Shown here piece by piece: positions 55,900 through 64,000 of a stretch of DNA of 64,000 nucleotides; positions within the stretch are counted from its first letter, which is position 1; every line of letters begins with the position of its first letter. A program made the position numbers and the translations under genes. Source of the stretch: Noviherbaspirillum humi (GTDB taxonomy: Bacteria; Pseudomonadota; Gammaproteobacteria; Burkholderiales; Burkholderiaceae_D); assembly GCF_900188095.1 (NCBI RefSeq), contig NZ_FZOT01000020.1:1-64000 (forward strand), read 5' to 3'. Under the pieces are notes generated by a model. The model was not told where the DNA came from and did no database searches. It saw nothing but the letters and a program-made list of their open reading frames with translations.

Positions 55900-56988
55900 C
55901 TAGCGCAGCACGGTTGTTAGCGCATCACCGGATGCCATCGGCGTCGGCTGGGCGAAGCGAGCAAGCTGTTCGGTGCGGCTATCCTTGTCGAGTTCGGATA
56001 GCCGCTTCACTGCGGCGTAGAACTTGCCGAAGGATTTTTCCTTCTGCAGCATAGCGCGGAAGCCCGGCACATAGTCTTGATAAGTCGCGATTGCCGCCAG
56101 ATGCGCATTCGACAACGGCTCGGCGAACCAGCGGTCATAGCCGCTATAACCGCCCCAGGAGGCCTTGAGCAGTTTGTACTCATCCTGCAGCTGGGCAAAG
56201 ATTTCCTTCTTGCGCTCGCGCTTTTCCTTGTCGCTCACCTTGCGTTCGTAATTCGCCTCCAGCGCCTTGCGGGTCTTCATCAGCAGTGCCAGAAAATCCG
56301 TCTTGCGCCCTTCCCACTCGGCATAAGCCTTGCGCATTTCCTCATTGCCGAATTTCGCCATCCACCGCTCCACGCCAGCTTCCTCGACGGCAACGGCGAA
56401 GGATTCATTGAACCGGGAGTCGCCGGGTACATAAACCACCTGGTGCGCCAGTTCATGGAACACCAACCGCGCCAGCTCGCCTTCTGGATACTTGATGAAG
56501 GTGGACAGCACGGGGTCCTTGAAGAAACCCAGGGTGGAATATGCCGGCACCCCGCCGACCTGGACGTCGTAGCGCTGGCGACGCAATTCGGCAGCGTAGT
56601 TCTGCGCCTCGTCCTTGCTGTAATAGCCACGGTAATTCACGCAGCCGGCAACCGGGAAGCACCACTGCACCGGATCGAGCGACAGTTCTTCCGTCGCCAC
56701 CACGTTCCACAGCACATAGGGCCGCTTGAGATCGGCGTAATTCTTGTAGCTGTCGTTGTCCGGCAAGCCCAGTTCCTTGGCCGCGAACTCGCGGATTTCC
56801 TTCACCTTCGACAGCTTGTTCTTCAGCTTGCCTTCCACGCCGGGGTCGGCCAGCCATTCATCGATCGGACGGGCTTCCGAGAGCAGGGAAAGCTGCCCGT
56901 GCGCCGCCTGCACGTAATATCCCAGCTGTGAACAGCCCACCACCATCGCCGCCACGCCGCCGCAAAGCATCAAACGCCATTTCTTCAT
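55900..56988 (-). CDS. Putative aminopeptidase lipoprotein (PF10023)
   Basis: 362-aa lipoprotein. The lipobox is LMLCGGVAAMVVGCSQ, with the lipidated cysteine at about residue 19. The zinc motif HELAHQVVYVPGDSRFNESFAVAVEEAGVE carries HExxH and a distal Glu, the gluzincin pattern, so an M61-like or PF10023 peptidase activity is plausible. GQLSLLSEARPIDEWL and GCVNYRGYYS are family blocks. Target is unknown. Expected in the inner leaflet of the outer membrane or periplasmic face of the inner membrane. Confidence 0.87.
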   Translation of the reverse strand: MKKWRLMLCGGVAAMVVGCSQLGYYVQAAHGQLSLLSEARPIDEWLADPGVEGKLKNKLSKVKEIREFAAKELGLPDNDSYKNYADLKRPYVLWNVVATEELSLDPVQWCFPVAGCVNYRGYYSKDEAQNYAAELRRQRYDVQVGGVPAYSTLGFFKDPVLSTFIKYPEGELARLVFHELAHQVVYVPGDSRFNESFAVAVEEAGVERWMAKFGNEEMRKAYAEWEGRKTDFLALLMKTRKALEANYERKVSDKEKRERKKEIFAQLQDEYKLLKASWGGYSGYDRWFAEPLSNAHLAAIATYQDYVPGFRAMLQKEKSFGKFYAAVKRLSELDKDSRTEQLARFAQPTPMASGDALTTVLR

Positions 56989-57412
56989 CTGCCGCTACCC
57001 GTCTCGCCTGATCAACTTGCTATACAAAGAGAGCCGCTTGCCCGCTCTACGCTCGCCAGCATGCCGCCGAAGTGGGCACTGGTCTTGTCTTCCATTCGCG
57101 TCCTTGCCGAAGGCCCGCGAAATTTAAAGTATGTACTCGCGTCCCATTCTCAATGCTCCGTTTTTCAGCGTCAATAGGGCGAATGTCAACACGGGGCCTG
57201 CTTTTTTGCCGCATAAATTTTCGACATTGACGGAAGTGAAATGCAAAAACTGCGGCCGGTTCAAACTTATTGCAGGACGGGTAAGAGCAGCAATCCCTTT
57301 GCCACCCTCTCGGTGCCGATGCGCATCATGGTAGCGAAAGCGTTTATCCGTCGGCACAATATAATGACCTTGTGCGGCGGCCATTTGGCAGCCTTATTCA
57401 ACGGAGCCCTCG
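56989..57412. other. 424-bp divergent gap before the M20 amidohydrolase gene
   Basis: No convincing intact gene. It contains a possible -10 box for the amidohydrolase (57360-57365) and a short frame with a CxxC motif at about 57238-57330 (KCKNCGRFKLIAG) that could be a decayed zinc-ribbon peptide. Confidence 0.5.
57360..57365 (+). promoter_or_regulatory. Candidate -10 box of the M20 amidohydrolase gene
   Basis: TATAAT 47 bases before the start codon; -35 is not clear. Confidence 0.4.
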
Positions 57413-58627
57413 ATGCAGGTACGCGACACCCTCGTCCAGTTTCACGACCAGCTGCAGCGCATCCGGCGCGACCTCCATGCGCACCCCGAGCTTTCCTATG
57501 AGGAACGGCGCACCGCCGATGTCATTGCGCGCACGCTGGAAGAATGGGGCATCCCGGTCATCCGGGGTTTGGGCAAGACCGGTGTGGTCGGGATCATCCG
57601 CAAGGGCAACGGCAACAGGGCACTTGGCCTGCGGGCGGACATGGATGCGCTGCCGGTACAAGAGATCAACCGCTTCGATCATGTCTCCCGCCATGACGGG
57701 AAGATGCATGCCTGCGGCCATGACGGCCACATGGCGATGCTGCTGGGCGCGGCCTGGTACCTCGTCAACCATGGCCAGTTCGACGGCACCGTCTATCTCA
57801 TTTTCCAGCCGGCCGAAGAAGGCGGCGCCGGCGCGCGGCAGATGATCGAGGACGGACTGTTCCAGCAATGTCCAATGGAAGCGGTGTTCGGCATGCACAA
57901 CTGGCCCGGGCTGCCGGCTGCCAGCTTTGCCGTCACGCCCGGCCCGATGATGGCGTCGTCGAACGAGTTCGAGCTGATCATCCGCGGCAAGGGCTGCCAT
58001 GCGGCCCAGCCGCATAAAGGAATTGATCCCATCATGGTAGCGATCCAGATTGCCCAGGGTTGGCAGACCATCGTCAGCCGCAACCGCAATCCGCTCGAAG
58101 CCGGCGTGCTTTCCATCACCCAGATTCACGCCGGCAATGCCACTAACGTCATTCCATCGGAAGCCAACATGATTGGCACCGTGCGCACGTTTTCCACCTC
58201 CCTGCTCGATCTGATGGAAGAGCGCATGCGCAGCATCGCGGCGCATACGGCGGCCGCCTTCGACGCCAGCATCGATTTCCATTTCCACCGCAATTACCCG
58301 CCGCTGATCAATCATGCGCGCGAAACCGAGTTCGCCATCGAGGTGATGCGCTCGGTGGTCGGCGCGGAGCATGTCGTCAGCAAGGTGGAGCCCACCATGG
58401 GCGCGGAAGACTTTGCCTTCATGCTGCAGGAAAAGCCCGGCTGCTATGTCTTCATCGGCAATGGGGATGGGCTGCATCGTGGCGAAGGCCATGGCCTCGG
58501 TCCTTGCAATCTGCACAATCCGAGTTACGACTTCAACGACGATCTTCTGCCCGTAGGCGCCACTTACTGGGTGCAGCTGGCCCAGGCTTTCCTGAGCTCA
58601 CCAGCCAGCAATAGCAGCGCCGGTTGA
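57413..58627 (+). CDS. M20 family amidohydrolase (hippurate hydrolase-like)
   Basis: 404-aa cytoplasmic metallohydrolase. RRDLHAHPELSYEERRTADVI at the start, metal ligands in ADMDALPVQE and HACGHDGHMAMLLGAA, the catalytic Glu in FQPAEEGGAGAR and the ligand near TMGAEDFAFM. These features fit M20D amidohydrolases that cleave N-acyl amino acids such as hippurate or indole-acyl conjugates; the substrate is unknown. Start ATG 57413 with GGAG at 8 bases. A DUF2891 gene begins 2 bases after the stop. Confidence 0.93.
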   Translation: MQVRDTLVQFHDQLQRIRRDLHAHPELSYEERRTADVIARTLEEWGIPVIRGLGKTGVVGIIRKGNGNRALGLRADMDALPVQEINRFDHVSRHDGKMHACGHDGHMAMLLGAAWYLVNHGQFDGTVYLIFQPAEEGGAGARQMIEDGLFQQCPMEAVFGMHNWPGLPAASFAVTPGPMMASSNEFELIIRGKGCHAAQPHKGIDPIMVAIQIAQGWQTIVSRNRNPLEAGVLSITQIHAGNATNVIPSEANMIGTVRTFSTSLLDLMEERMRSIAAHTAAAFDASIDFHFHRNYPPLINHARETEFAIEVMRSVVGAEHVVSKVEPTMGAEDFAFMLQEKPGCYVFIGNGDGLHRGEGHGLGPCNLHNPSYDFNDDLLPVGATYWVQLAQAFLSSPASNSSAG

Positions 58628-58629
58628 GC

Positions 58630-59676
58630 ATGCCCGAGCTTTTCGCCCGACCCTTCGGGCCGCCGGACCGGCATGCCCTCCTCGCCGCCAACGGCCCGAC
58701 ATTTGCCCGCATCGCGCTCGCCAACATCGTGCGCGAGTACCCGAACAAGCTCGACCATGTGCTGACCTCCCCGGACGACCTGCAGCCGCCACGGCAGCTG
58801 CATCCGGTGTTCTACGGCAGCTTTGATTGGCACTCGGCGGTGCACATGCACTGGCTGCTGGCACGGCTTCTCCGCCGCGGCGCCGCCGGAGAAGCGGCGT
58901 CCGCCATCCCTAACGCCTTCGACACCCAATTCACGCCCGACCGCATCGCCGGCGAAATAAGCTATCTGAATCGGCCTTCGGCGCGTACCTTCGAGCGCAC
59001 CTACGGCTGGGCTTGGCTGCTGAAGCTGCAGGCGGAACTGATCGCGCTCGCATCCGAACAACCGGAGGCGGAGCGCTGGCGTGACGTATTGCAGCCGCTG
59101 GCCGATGCCTTTGCGCAGCGCTATCTCGACTTTCTGCCGTTGGCGACTTTTCCCATTCGCGCCGGCATCCATGCCAACAGTGCCTTCGGCTTGCTGCTGG
59201 CGCTGGATTATGCAGGCGCGCACCAGGACCTGCGGCTGCGGCAGGCGCTCATCGTCAAGGGACATGAATGGTTTGGCCGTGACCGACGTTATCCCGCTGC
59301 CTATGAACCCGGCGGCGACGACTTCCTGTCGGGAGGACTGTGTGAGGCGGCGTTGATGTGTCGCCTCCTGGATGGCTGCGACTTCGCCGACTGGTGGGAA
59401 CAGTTTTGCCCGCCGCCGCTTCAACTGGCGGCATGGCTGGCGCCGGTGCCGGTCAGCGACCGCAGCGATCCCAAGCTGGCGCATCTGGATGGACTGAATC
59501 TGGCCCGCGCATGGTGCTGGCGCCTGCTTCTGCCCAGCTTGACGTCGCCACTGCGGGAAACGGCCGAAGGCACCATCGAGGCGCACCTTCAAGCCGCCTT
59601 GCCGCACGCACTGGCGGGCGACTACGCCGGCACGCATTGGCTGGCCAGTTTCGCTGCTCTTGCCCTTTCGGAGTGA
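58630..59676 (+). CDS. DUF2891 domain-containing protein
   Basis: 348-aa protein of unknown function from a family predicted to be an alpha/alpha toroid. FARIALANIVREYPNKLDHVL, HPVFYGSFDWHSAVHMHWLLARLLR, YLNRPSARTFERTYGWAWLLKLQ and GGDDFLSGGLCEAALM are the conserved blocks. The start ATG at 58630 lies 2 bases after the amidohydrolase stop, so the two are cotranscribed and translationally coupled. The conserved His, Trp and Asp residues suggest a sugar-processing enzyme but this is inference. Confidence 0.85.
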   Translation: MPELFARPFGPPDRHALLAANGPTFARIALANIVREYPNKLDHVLTSPDDLQPPRQLHPVFYGSFDWHSAVHMHWLLARLLRRGAAGEAASAIPNAFDTQFTPDRIAGEISYLNRPSARTFERTYGWAWLLKLQAELIALASEQPEAERWRDVLQPLADAFAQRYLDFLPLATFPIRAGIHANSAFGLLLALDYAGAHQDLRLRQALIVKGHEWFGRDRRYPAAYEPGGDDFLSGGLCEAALMCRLLDGCDFADWWEQFCPPPLQLAAWLAPVPVSDRSDPKLAHLDGLNLARAWCWRLLLPSLTSPLRETAEGTIEAHLQAALPHALAGDYAGTHWLASFAALALSE

Positions 59677-59685
59677 GCCGCAGGC

Positions 59686-60468
59686 TCAGCTGGCGGGCTC
59701 GTCACGCAACTGGATGTCGCCGTACCAAGCCTCCACGGTCTCGCCGGTATTGTCGGTATCCGTCAACACCCCGATGCCGACCAGTTGTCCGGGCTGTTCG
59801 CCGAAGGCCTTCTGAAAGTCTTCCACGATGTTCCGATGGAAATCGCGCCATTGGCCAAGCCCTTCGGGGCCGCTGGCGGCGACAATCATCTTCACCCGGC
59901 TGCTGCGCACGCTCGGAATCACGGTGCCGACCGGCAGCCGGTTCTCCCAGATGTACATCAGGGTTGCATAGGGCATTTCATGTCCGGTCAGCATCTTCGC
60001 CGTCTCGAACATCATCTGGTCCTTGAACGGCAGGGCGTCCTTGTCGCCGTCGAAGCCGAGGATGATGCGCACCGGCGAATCTTCCTTGGCCTGCAGCTGG
60101 TTGTCGGCGCCCTGGATGAGGCTCTTGATCTTCCAGCGCCAGTGCAGCCATGGCATCGCCACCGGGTCCATCTGCACCTTGCTGATCAGGCCGGAAGACG
60201 CATTCACCGCCTTCGCATGCAGGACCGTATGTCCATTTTCACGGACCAGCTTGTAATTGGTCGGATTCTTGGTGCGAAGGATGACCAACGGCTCCCATCC
60301 CTTCGGCTCGCCAGCCCCGCCGTCAGCGGAAAAACGGACCGGTTGCAGCGGTGATGACTGAACGGTTGGCCCCGTGACGGCCCCCTGCGGCGGCTCGGCC
60401 TTTTGTGGCGGCGCCGCGCAGGCAGTCAGCAGCGCCGCTACGCCGGCGAACAGCGTTGGCTTGATCAT
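59686..60468 (-). CDS. DUF3047 domain-containing lipoprotein
   Basis: 260-aa protein with a lipobox (LFAGVAALLTACAAPP, cysteine at residue 17). The mature part holds the DUF3047 block: FSADGGAGEPKGWEPLVI, YKLVRENGHTVLHAKAVNASSGL, WLHWRWKIKSLIQGADNQLQAKEDSPVRIILGFDGDKDAL and the C-terminal VEAWYGDIQL. Function unknown; predicted outer membrane or periplasmic. It is convergent with DUF2891 with only 9 bases between stops and lies 83 bases downstream of the ABC transporter gene. Confidence 0.85.
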   Translation of the reverse strand: MIKPTLFAGVAALLTACAAPPQKAEPPQGAVTGPTVQSSPLQPVRFSADGGAGEPKGWEPLVILRTKNPTNYKLVRENGHTVLHAKAVNASSGLISKVQMDPVAMPWLHWRWKIKSLIQGADNQLQAKEDSPVRIILGFDGDKDALPFKDQMMFETAKMLTGHEMPYATLMYIWENRLPVGTVIPSVRSSRVKMIVAASGPEGLGQWRDFHRNIVEDFQKAFGEQPGQLVGIGVLTDTDNTGETVEAWYGDIQLRDEPAS

Positions 60469-60551
60469 GATGCAATGCTCTCCCCTTGATTGACATGGCT
60501 GGCCAGTGTTTTGATTGTTCTGCCGGTGGCGGCCAGCCGGATGCCGTGACT

Positions 60552-62336
60552 TTACCGCGCGGCGCCCTCCGCGAGCAATGGAACAATATCAATCGCAAAG
60601 CGCGGTTCGCCTGATTTTTCTTGGGCGGCTCCCACCGCATGGACAAAACGCCAGGACGTCTGATGGAACTTCGCCACCATCTCGCGGTGGGCGATGCTGA
60701 CCACGGTCGCCTGCGGCAATTCGCTCAACACCATTTGGTACAGCCCGTCCTCGGTATGGGCGTCGAGGGCGCTGGTGGCCTCGTCGAGGAACAGTACCTG
60801 CGGACGCATCAGGAACACCCGGACGAAAGCGAGGCGCTGCTGCTCGCCAGGCGACAGGCGCTGGCTCCAGTTGTCGGCATGGTCCAGCTTGTCGCGCAGG
60901 TGCGCCAGCCGGCACAGGTCGAGGAAGCGATGGATATCCGCCTCCTGATAAGCGGTTTCGGCAGCCGGATACGCGATGGCTTCGCGCAGGGTGCCAATCG
61001 GCAGGTAGCTGCGCTGCGGCAGAAACAGCATGGCGGCGGAGCGAGGCAATTCCACCGCGCCGGTGCCATACGGCCAGATATCGGCGATGGCGCGAAACAG
61101 CGTCGACTTGCCGCAGCCGGACGGCCCGGTCACGAGGATGCGCTGCCCCGGCGCCATGGCGCCGGAGAACGCCTGCGTCAGCGCTTGGCCCCCTGGCAGG
61201 GAAAGCGCGAGCTGCTTCAGGCGAATCTCGCCGGCGGAACTGCGAGTGACGGCAATGCCTGTTTCCTGCCTGCGCGCGGCGTCAACCGCGGCATGAAATC
61301 CCGCCAGCCGGTTGGCGCTGGCTTTCCAGCTGGCCAGGGAACTGAAGGCATTGATGAACCAGGACAGGCTTTCCTGCACATGACCGAAGGCGGAGCTGAT
61401 CTGCATCAGACCGCCGAGGGTGATCGTTCCGCCGAAATACCGGGGCGCACCGACCAGAAATGGAAAGATCACCGCGAACTGCGAATAAAAAGTGGAAGCC
61501 AGATTGAGGCGCTTGGTGGTGCGCATGATGTTCCACCAGTTTGCGCGGATGCGGCCGAAGCGGCCTGCAAGCTGTTCCCTTTCCTGCGCCTCGCCTCGAT
61601 ACAGGGCCACCGATTCGGCGTTCTCGCGTATGCGGATCAGGCCGAAGCGGAAATCCGCCTCGAAGCGCTGCTGGCTGAAGTTTTGCGCGACCAGAGGCCG
61701 GCCGATGCGCCAGACGATCAGCGAACCCAGGCCGGCATAGGCAATCGCAAACCACACCATGTAGCCGGGAATGGTGACCGCCCGGCCGCTCAGCATGAAG
61801 GTCAATGGACCGCTCACCGACCACAGGATGCCGACGAAAGACGCGAGGCTCACGACGCTCGATAGCAATCCGAAGAACAGGGTAAGCGAGCCGTTGGTGA
61901 TCAATTGCAGATCCTCGGCGATGCGCTGGTCGGGGTTGTCGGCGGTGCGCCCCTGCTCGATGCGGTAATAGGCCTGGTTATCCAGCCACGCCTGCATGTA
62001 CTGATTGGTCATCCAGGTACGCCAGCGGATCTCCAGCGCCTGCATCAGGTAGATGCGGTAGATTGCCACCGCGATGTAGATGAAGGCAAGGTAGGAAAAC
62101 CGCCATAGCTGCTCCTTGAAGACGTCGAAGTTCTTGTTTTCGAGGGCATTGTAGAAGTCGCGGTTCCAGGCATTGAACTGCACGTCGAGGTAAACCATGC
62201 CGAGGGCAAGCGCCACCACGACGAAGAACAAGCCGCGGGCGCGCCACTTTTCGTCGGAAAACCAGTAAGGCCTGAGCAGCTGCCACACCGCGCGCCAGTC
62301 GGTGGTTGGCGGCGCGCTTTCAGTTTTGTTTTGCAT
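60552..62336 (-). CDS. ABC transporter, YddA/SbmA-like (ABC_membrane_2 with ATPase)
   Basis: 594-aa protein with a peroxisomal-ABC-type membrane domain: FNAWNRDFYNALENKNFDVFKEQLWRF, WRTWMTNQYMQAWLDNQAYYRIEQGRTADNPDQRIAEDL. The ATPase domain has Walker A GPSGCGKSTLFRAIADIWPYG, signature LSPGEQQRLAFVRVFL and Walker B VLFLDEATSALD. SbmA proper lacks the ATPase, so YddA or a BacA-fused homologue is the better match. Relatives move peptides, vitamin B12 or long-chain fatty acids. The ATG at 62336 (MQNKTESAPPTTDW) is used. Confidence 0.9.
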   Translation of the reverse strand: MQNKTESAPPTTDWRAVWQLLRPYWFSDEKWRARGLFFVVVALALGMVYLDVQFNAWNRDFYNALENKNFDVFKEQLWRFSYLAFIYIAVAIYRIYLMQALEIRWRTWMTNQYMQAWLDNQAYYRIEQGRTADNPDQRIAEDLQLITNGSLTLFFGLLSSVVSLASFVGILWSVSGPLTFMLSGRAVTIPGYMVWFAIAYAGLGSLIVWRIGRPLVAQNFSQQRFEADFRFGLIRIRENAESVALYRGEAQEREQLAGRFGRIRANWWNIMRTTKRLNLASTFYSQFAVIFPFLVGAPRYFGGTITLGGLMQISSAFGHVQESLSWFINAFSSLASWKASANRLAGFHAAVDAARRQETGIAVTRSSAGEIRLKQLALSLPGGQALTQAFSGAMAPGQRILVTGPSGCGKSTLFRAIADIWPYGTGAVELPRSAAMLFLPQRSYLPIGTLREAIAYPAAETAYQEADIHRFLDLCRLAHLRDKLDHADNWSQRLSPGEQQRLAFVRVFLMRPQVLFLDEATSALDAHTEDGLYQMVLSELPQATVVSIAHREMVAKFHQTSWRFVHAVGAAQEKSGEPRFAIDIVPLLAEGAAR

Positions 62337-62348
62337 GGGTCGGAAAGA

Positions 62349-62385
62349 AAAACGCTGACAGGCAAGCATACCCTGTCAGCGTTTT
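62349..62385 (-). terminator. Rho-independent terminator of the Bug receptor gene
   Basis: A perfect 14-bp stem AAAACGCTGACAGG / CCTGTCAGCGTTTT, 39 bases past the stop codon; on the minus strand followed by TCTTTCC after the TTTT. Confidence 0.9.
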
Positions 62386-62424
62386 CGCGGCATGATCCGG
62401 CATGACGCCGGTCGCAATCGGGTG

Positions 62425-63441
62425 TCAGTCCACCTTGGCGCCCGAATCCTTCACAACCTTGGCCCACTTTTTCAGTTCGGCCTGAATATGGGCGGCAAAT
62501 TGCTCCGGCGTGTTGCCGACCGGGTCGGCGCCCTGCCCGATCAGCTTCTCCTTGACCGCCGGGGTGTTCAATGACTTCGCGATCTCCTGCTGCAGCTTCT
62601 GCACGATGTCGGGCGGCGTGCCTGCCGGCGCCAGAATTCCAAACCAGGAGCTCGCTTCGAAGTTGGCGAGTTCGCCGCCGGTTTCAGCAATGGTAGGCAC
62701 GTTGGGAAGTGCCGGCGAACGTTTGCTGCTGGTCACCGCCAAGGCCTTCAACTTGCCGGATTTGATGAAGGGCAGCGAAGAAGGCAGGTTGTCGAACATC
62801 AGATCGGCTTGGCCGGCGATCAGGTCGGTGACCGCCGGCGCGGAGCCGCGGTAGGGGATGTGCACCATGAAGGTCTTGGTCTGGGTCTTGAACAGCTCGC
62901 CCGCCAGATGGATGGAAGTGCCATTGCCGCTCGATGCCATGTTGAGCTTGCCGGGGCGAGACTTGGCAAAGGCGATGAAGCTCTTCACATCGGTGATGTT
63001 GTTCTTCTCAGCGAGGGCCGGATTCACCACCAGCACATTCGGCACTGCTGCCACCAGGGTAACGGGCGCGAAGTCCTTGACCGGATCGAATGCCATCTTC
63101 GGATACAGCGCCTGATTGATGCCATGGGTGCCGACCGTCCCCATCAGCAGCGTGTAGCCGTCCGGCGCGGATTTGGCCACCAGTTCGGTGCCGATGTTGC
63201 CGCCGGCACCCGGGCGGTTGTCGACGACCACCTGCTGGTTCCAGGCCTTGGAGAGCTCAAAGGCCACTGCTCGCGCCAGGATGTCAGTAGTGCCGCCTGC
63301 GGTGAACGGCACGACGATCTTGATCGGCTTGTTAGGATAATTCTGCGCGGCACTCTGGGCGTGGGCAACGCTGCCAGCGGCAATGATGGAGAAAGCGCTG
63401 GCGGCAAGCGCCAAGCGTCGAAGTAAGGGCGAAGCTTTCAT
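62425..63441 (-). CDS. Bug family tripartite tricarboxylate receptor protein
   Basis: 338-aa periplasmic solute-binding protein, very common in Burkholderiales. The signal peptide is [20 protein letters not shown]...[58 protein letters not shown] and [16 protein letters not shown]-type blocks are diagnostic of Bug receptors, which bind carboxylates. No TctA/TctB permease genes are adjacent, so it is an orphan receptor. It is divergent from the SMP-30 gene and may bind a related sugar acid. Start at 63441 with AGGAG before ATG. Confidence 0.95.
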   Translation of the reverse strand: MKASPLLRRLALAASAFSIIAAGSVAHAQSAAQNYPNKPIKIVVPFTAGGTTDILARAVAFELSKAWNQQVVVDNRPGAGGNIGTELVAKSAPDGYTLLMGTVGTHGINQALYPKMAFDPVKDFAPVTLVAAVPNVLVVNPALAEKNNITDVKSFIAFAKSRPGKLNMASSGNGTSIHLAGELFKTQTKTFMVHIPYRGSAPAVTDLIAGQADLMFDNLPSSLPFIKSGKLKALAVTSSKRSPALPNVPTIAETGGELANFEASSWFGILAPAGTPPDIVQKLQQEIAKSLNTPAVKEKLIGQGADPVGNTPEQFAAHIQAELKKWAKVVKDSGAKVD

Positions 63442-63589
63442 GAATCTCCTCTTGGATTGTGCTCGATGGCGGCTCTTCCGCCTGGCGCTATGGTTTGCGC
63501 CTGGACCCCGAGAGTAGCAGACTGTGGCACATTCGGTAAGCATCTCCCCCAGGACAAGGTTATGGTGAAGAGGACGATGCATCCGCGAC

Positions 63590-63632
63590 GGGGCCATAGC
63601 ATAATGTCCACTATTTCGCTTTCAATGGCCCC
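63590..63632. promoter_or_regulatory. Inverted repeat directly upstream of the SMP-30 gene
   Basis: GGGGCCAT (63590-63597) and ATGGCCCC (63625-63632) are perfect 8-base arms flanking a CATAAT (63599-63604) and ending 4 bases before the start codon. It may be an operator or an RNA hairpin. Confidence 0.45.
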
Positions 63633-63635
63633 GTG

Positions 63636-64000
63636 ATGGACAGGTTCACCGTTGTCTCCGATGCTCCCATGCTGCTGGGCGAGTCCCCGGTTTGGCGCCC
63701 TGCGGATAACGCGCTTTTCTGGATAGACATCGCCGGACAAACCGTCTGGCAACGGCGATTGGCCGATGGACGCGAAAAACACTGGAGGCTGCCGTCTGAG
63801 CCAGGATGCATCGCCCTTTGCCGGGACGGCCGCCTGGTGGTAGCCATGCGCTCCGGCATCGCCTTTCTCGATAGCGTCACTGGCGAGCTTTCTCCCGTGA
63901 TGGCCGCTCCCTATGATGTGACGACGACTCGTTTCAACGATGGAAAATGCGATGCCGCGGGTCGTTTCTGGCTCGGCACCATTTATGAGCCGCGCGACAA
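63636..64000 (+). CDS. SMP-30/gluconolactonase/LRE family protein, 5' part, runs off the window
   Basis: The frame opens at the ATG at 63636 and runs to the edge, 121 complete codons. MDRFTVVSDAPMLLGESPVW holds the metal-binding Glu of LGESPVW. LFWIDIAGQTVWQRRL and the TRFNDGKCDAAGRFWLGTI segment, with the Asn-Asp of the second metal site, are diagnostic of this beta-propeller family. Members hydrolyse sugar lactones. Divergent from the Bug receptor gene, which suggests a sugar-acid uptake and utilisation pair. The C-terminal half is not visible. Confidence 0.93.
   Translation, partial: MDRFTVVSDAPMLLGESPVWRPADNALFWIDIAGQTVWQRRLADGREKHWRLPSEPGCIALCRDGRLVVAMRSGIAFLDSVTGELSPVMAAPYDVTTTRFNDGKCDAAGRFWLGTIYEPRD

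Overview
The window is a chromosomal segment of a GC-rich betaproteobacterium. Gene content and order fit Burkholderiales, most likely Oxalobacteraceae (Herbaspirillum/Noviherbaspirillum-like): dusB-fis-purH-ruvC next to ruvAB, coq7, BPSS1780-family and DUF2782 proteins, type 2 homoserine kinase, Gram-negative trimeric porins, a Bug-type solute receptor and a TPP-controlled thi cluster. This placement is inferred from the sequence without a database search. Almost all of the window is core housekeeping. I saw no rRNA, tRNA, CRISPR array, prophage or complete insertion sequence.

Layout. 0-5 kb: 5' end of a vgrG (type VI secretion), ZIP metal transporter, dienelactone hydrolase, polA. 5-9 kb: DUF2782 protein, thrB, BPSS1780 membrane protein, HD-GYP protein. 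9-16.5 kb (minus): UvrD/PcrA-type helicase with a probable leaderless start, then thiC-thiS-thiG-thiD-thiE behind a TPP riboswitch, interrupted between thiS and thiG by three REP-like palindromic units. 16.6-24.5 kb: valS, DUF2147 protein, SugE/Gdx-type SMR exporter, keto-pentenoate hydratase-type enzyme, ruvB, ruvA, an oppositely oriented HExxH membrane protein, ruvC. 24.5-30.7 kb (minus): purH, fis, dusB, a histidine phosphatase, YbhB-like protein, dtd, tyrS. 31-37 kb: M23 peptidase and anmK (plus), erpA, bactofilin, argC, rpsI and rplM (minus), then an orphan promoter/terminator pair that may encode a small RNA. 37-43 kb: OsmC protein, coq7, two tandem porins, DUF3025 protein, pyrC. 43-50 kb (minus): gltIJKL-type amino-acid ABC transporter, glutamate dehydrogenase, LysR regulator. 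50-64 kb: Atm1-like ABC exporter, YciA-like thioesterase, PhoD-like phosphatase, fadD, PF10023 lipoprotein, M20 amidohydrolase, DUF2891 and DUF3047 proteins, YddA/SbmA-like ABC transporter, Bug receptor and the 5' end of an SMP-30/gluconolactonase gene.

Functional groups: thiamine synthesis under TPP control; Holliday-junction processing (ruvABC); peptidoglycan turnover (M23 peptidase plus AnmK recycling kinase); translation (tyrS-dtd, valS, rplM-rpsI, dusB); and glutamate traffic (GltIJKL uptake beside a catabolic-type glutamate dehydrogenase and a LysR regulator). The less ordinary content is in intergenic DNA: REP-like units with compensatory stem changes, a candidate sRNA carrying two anti-Shine-Dalgarno CU-rich motifs, palindromic operator candidates, a (CCCCTT)4 tandem repeat beside a 14-bp hairpin, and terminators at unusual positions.
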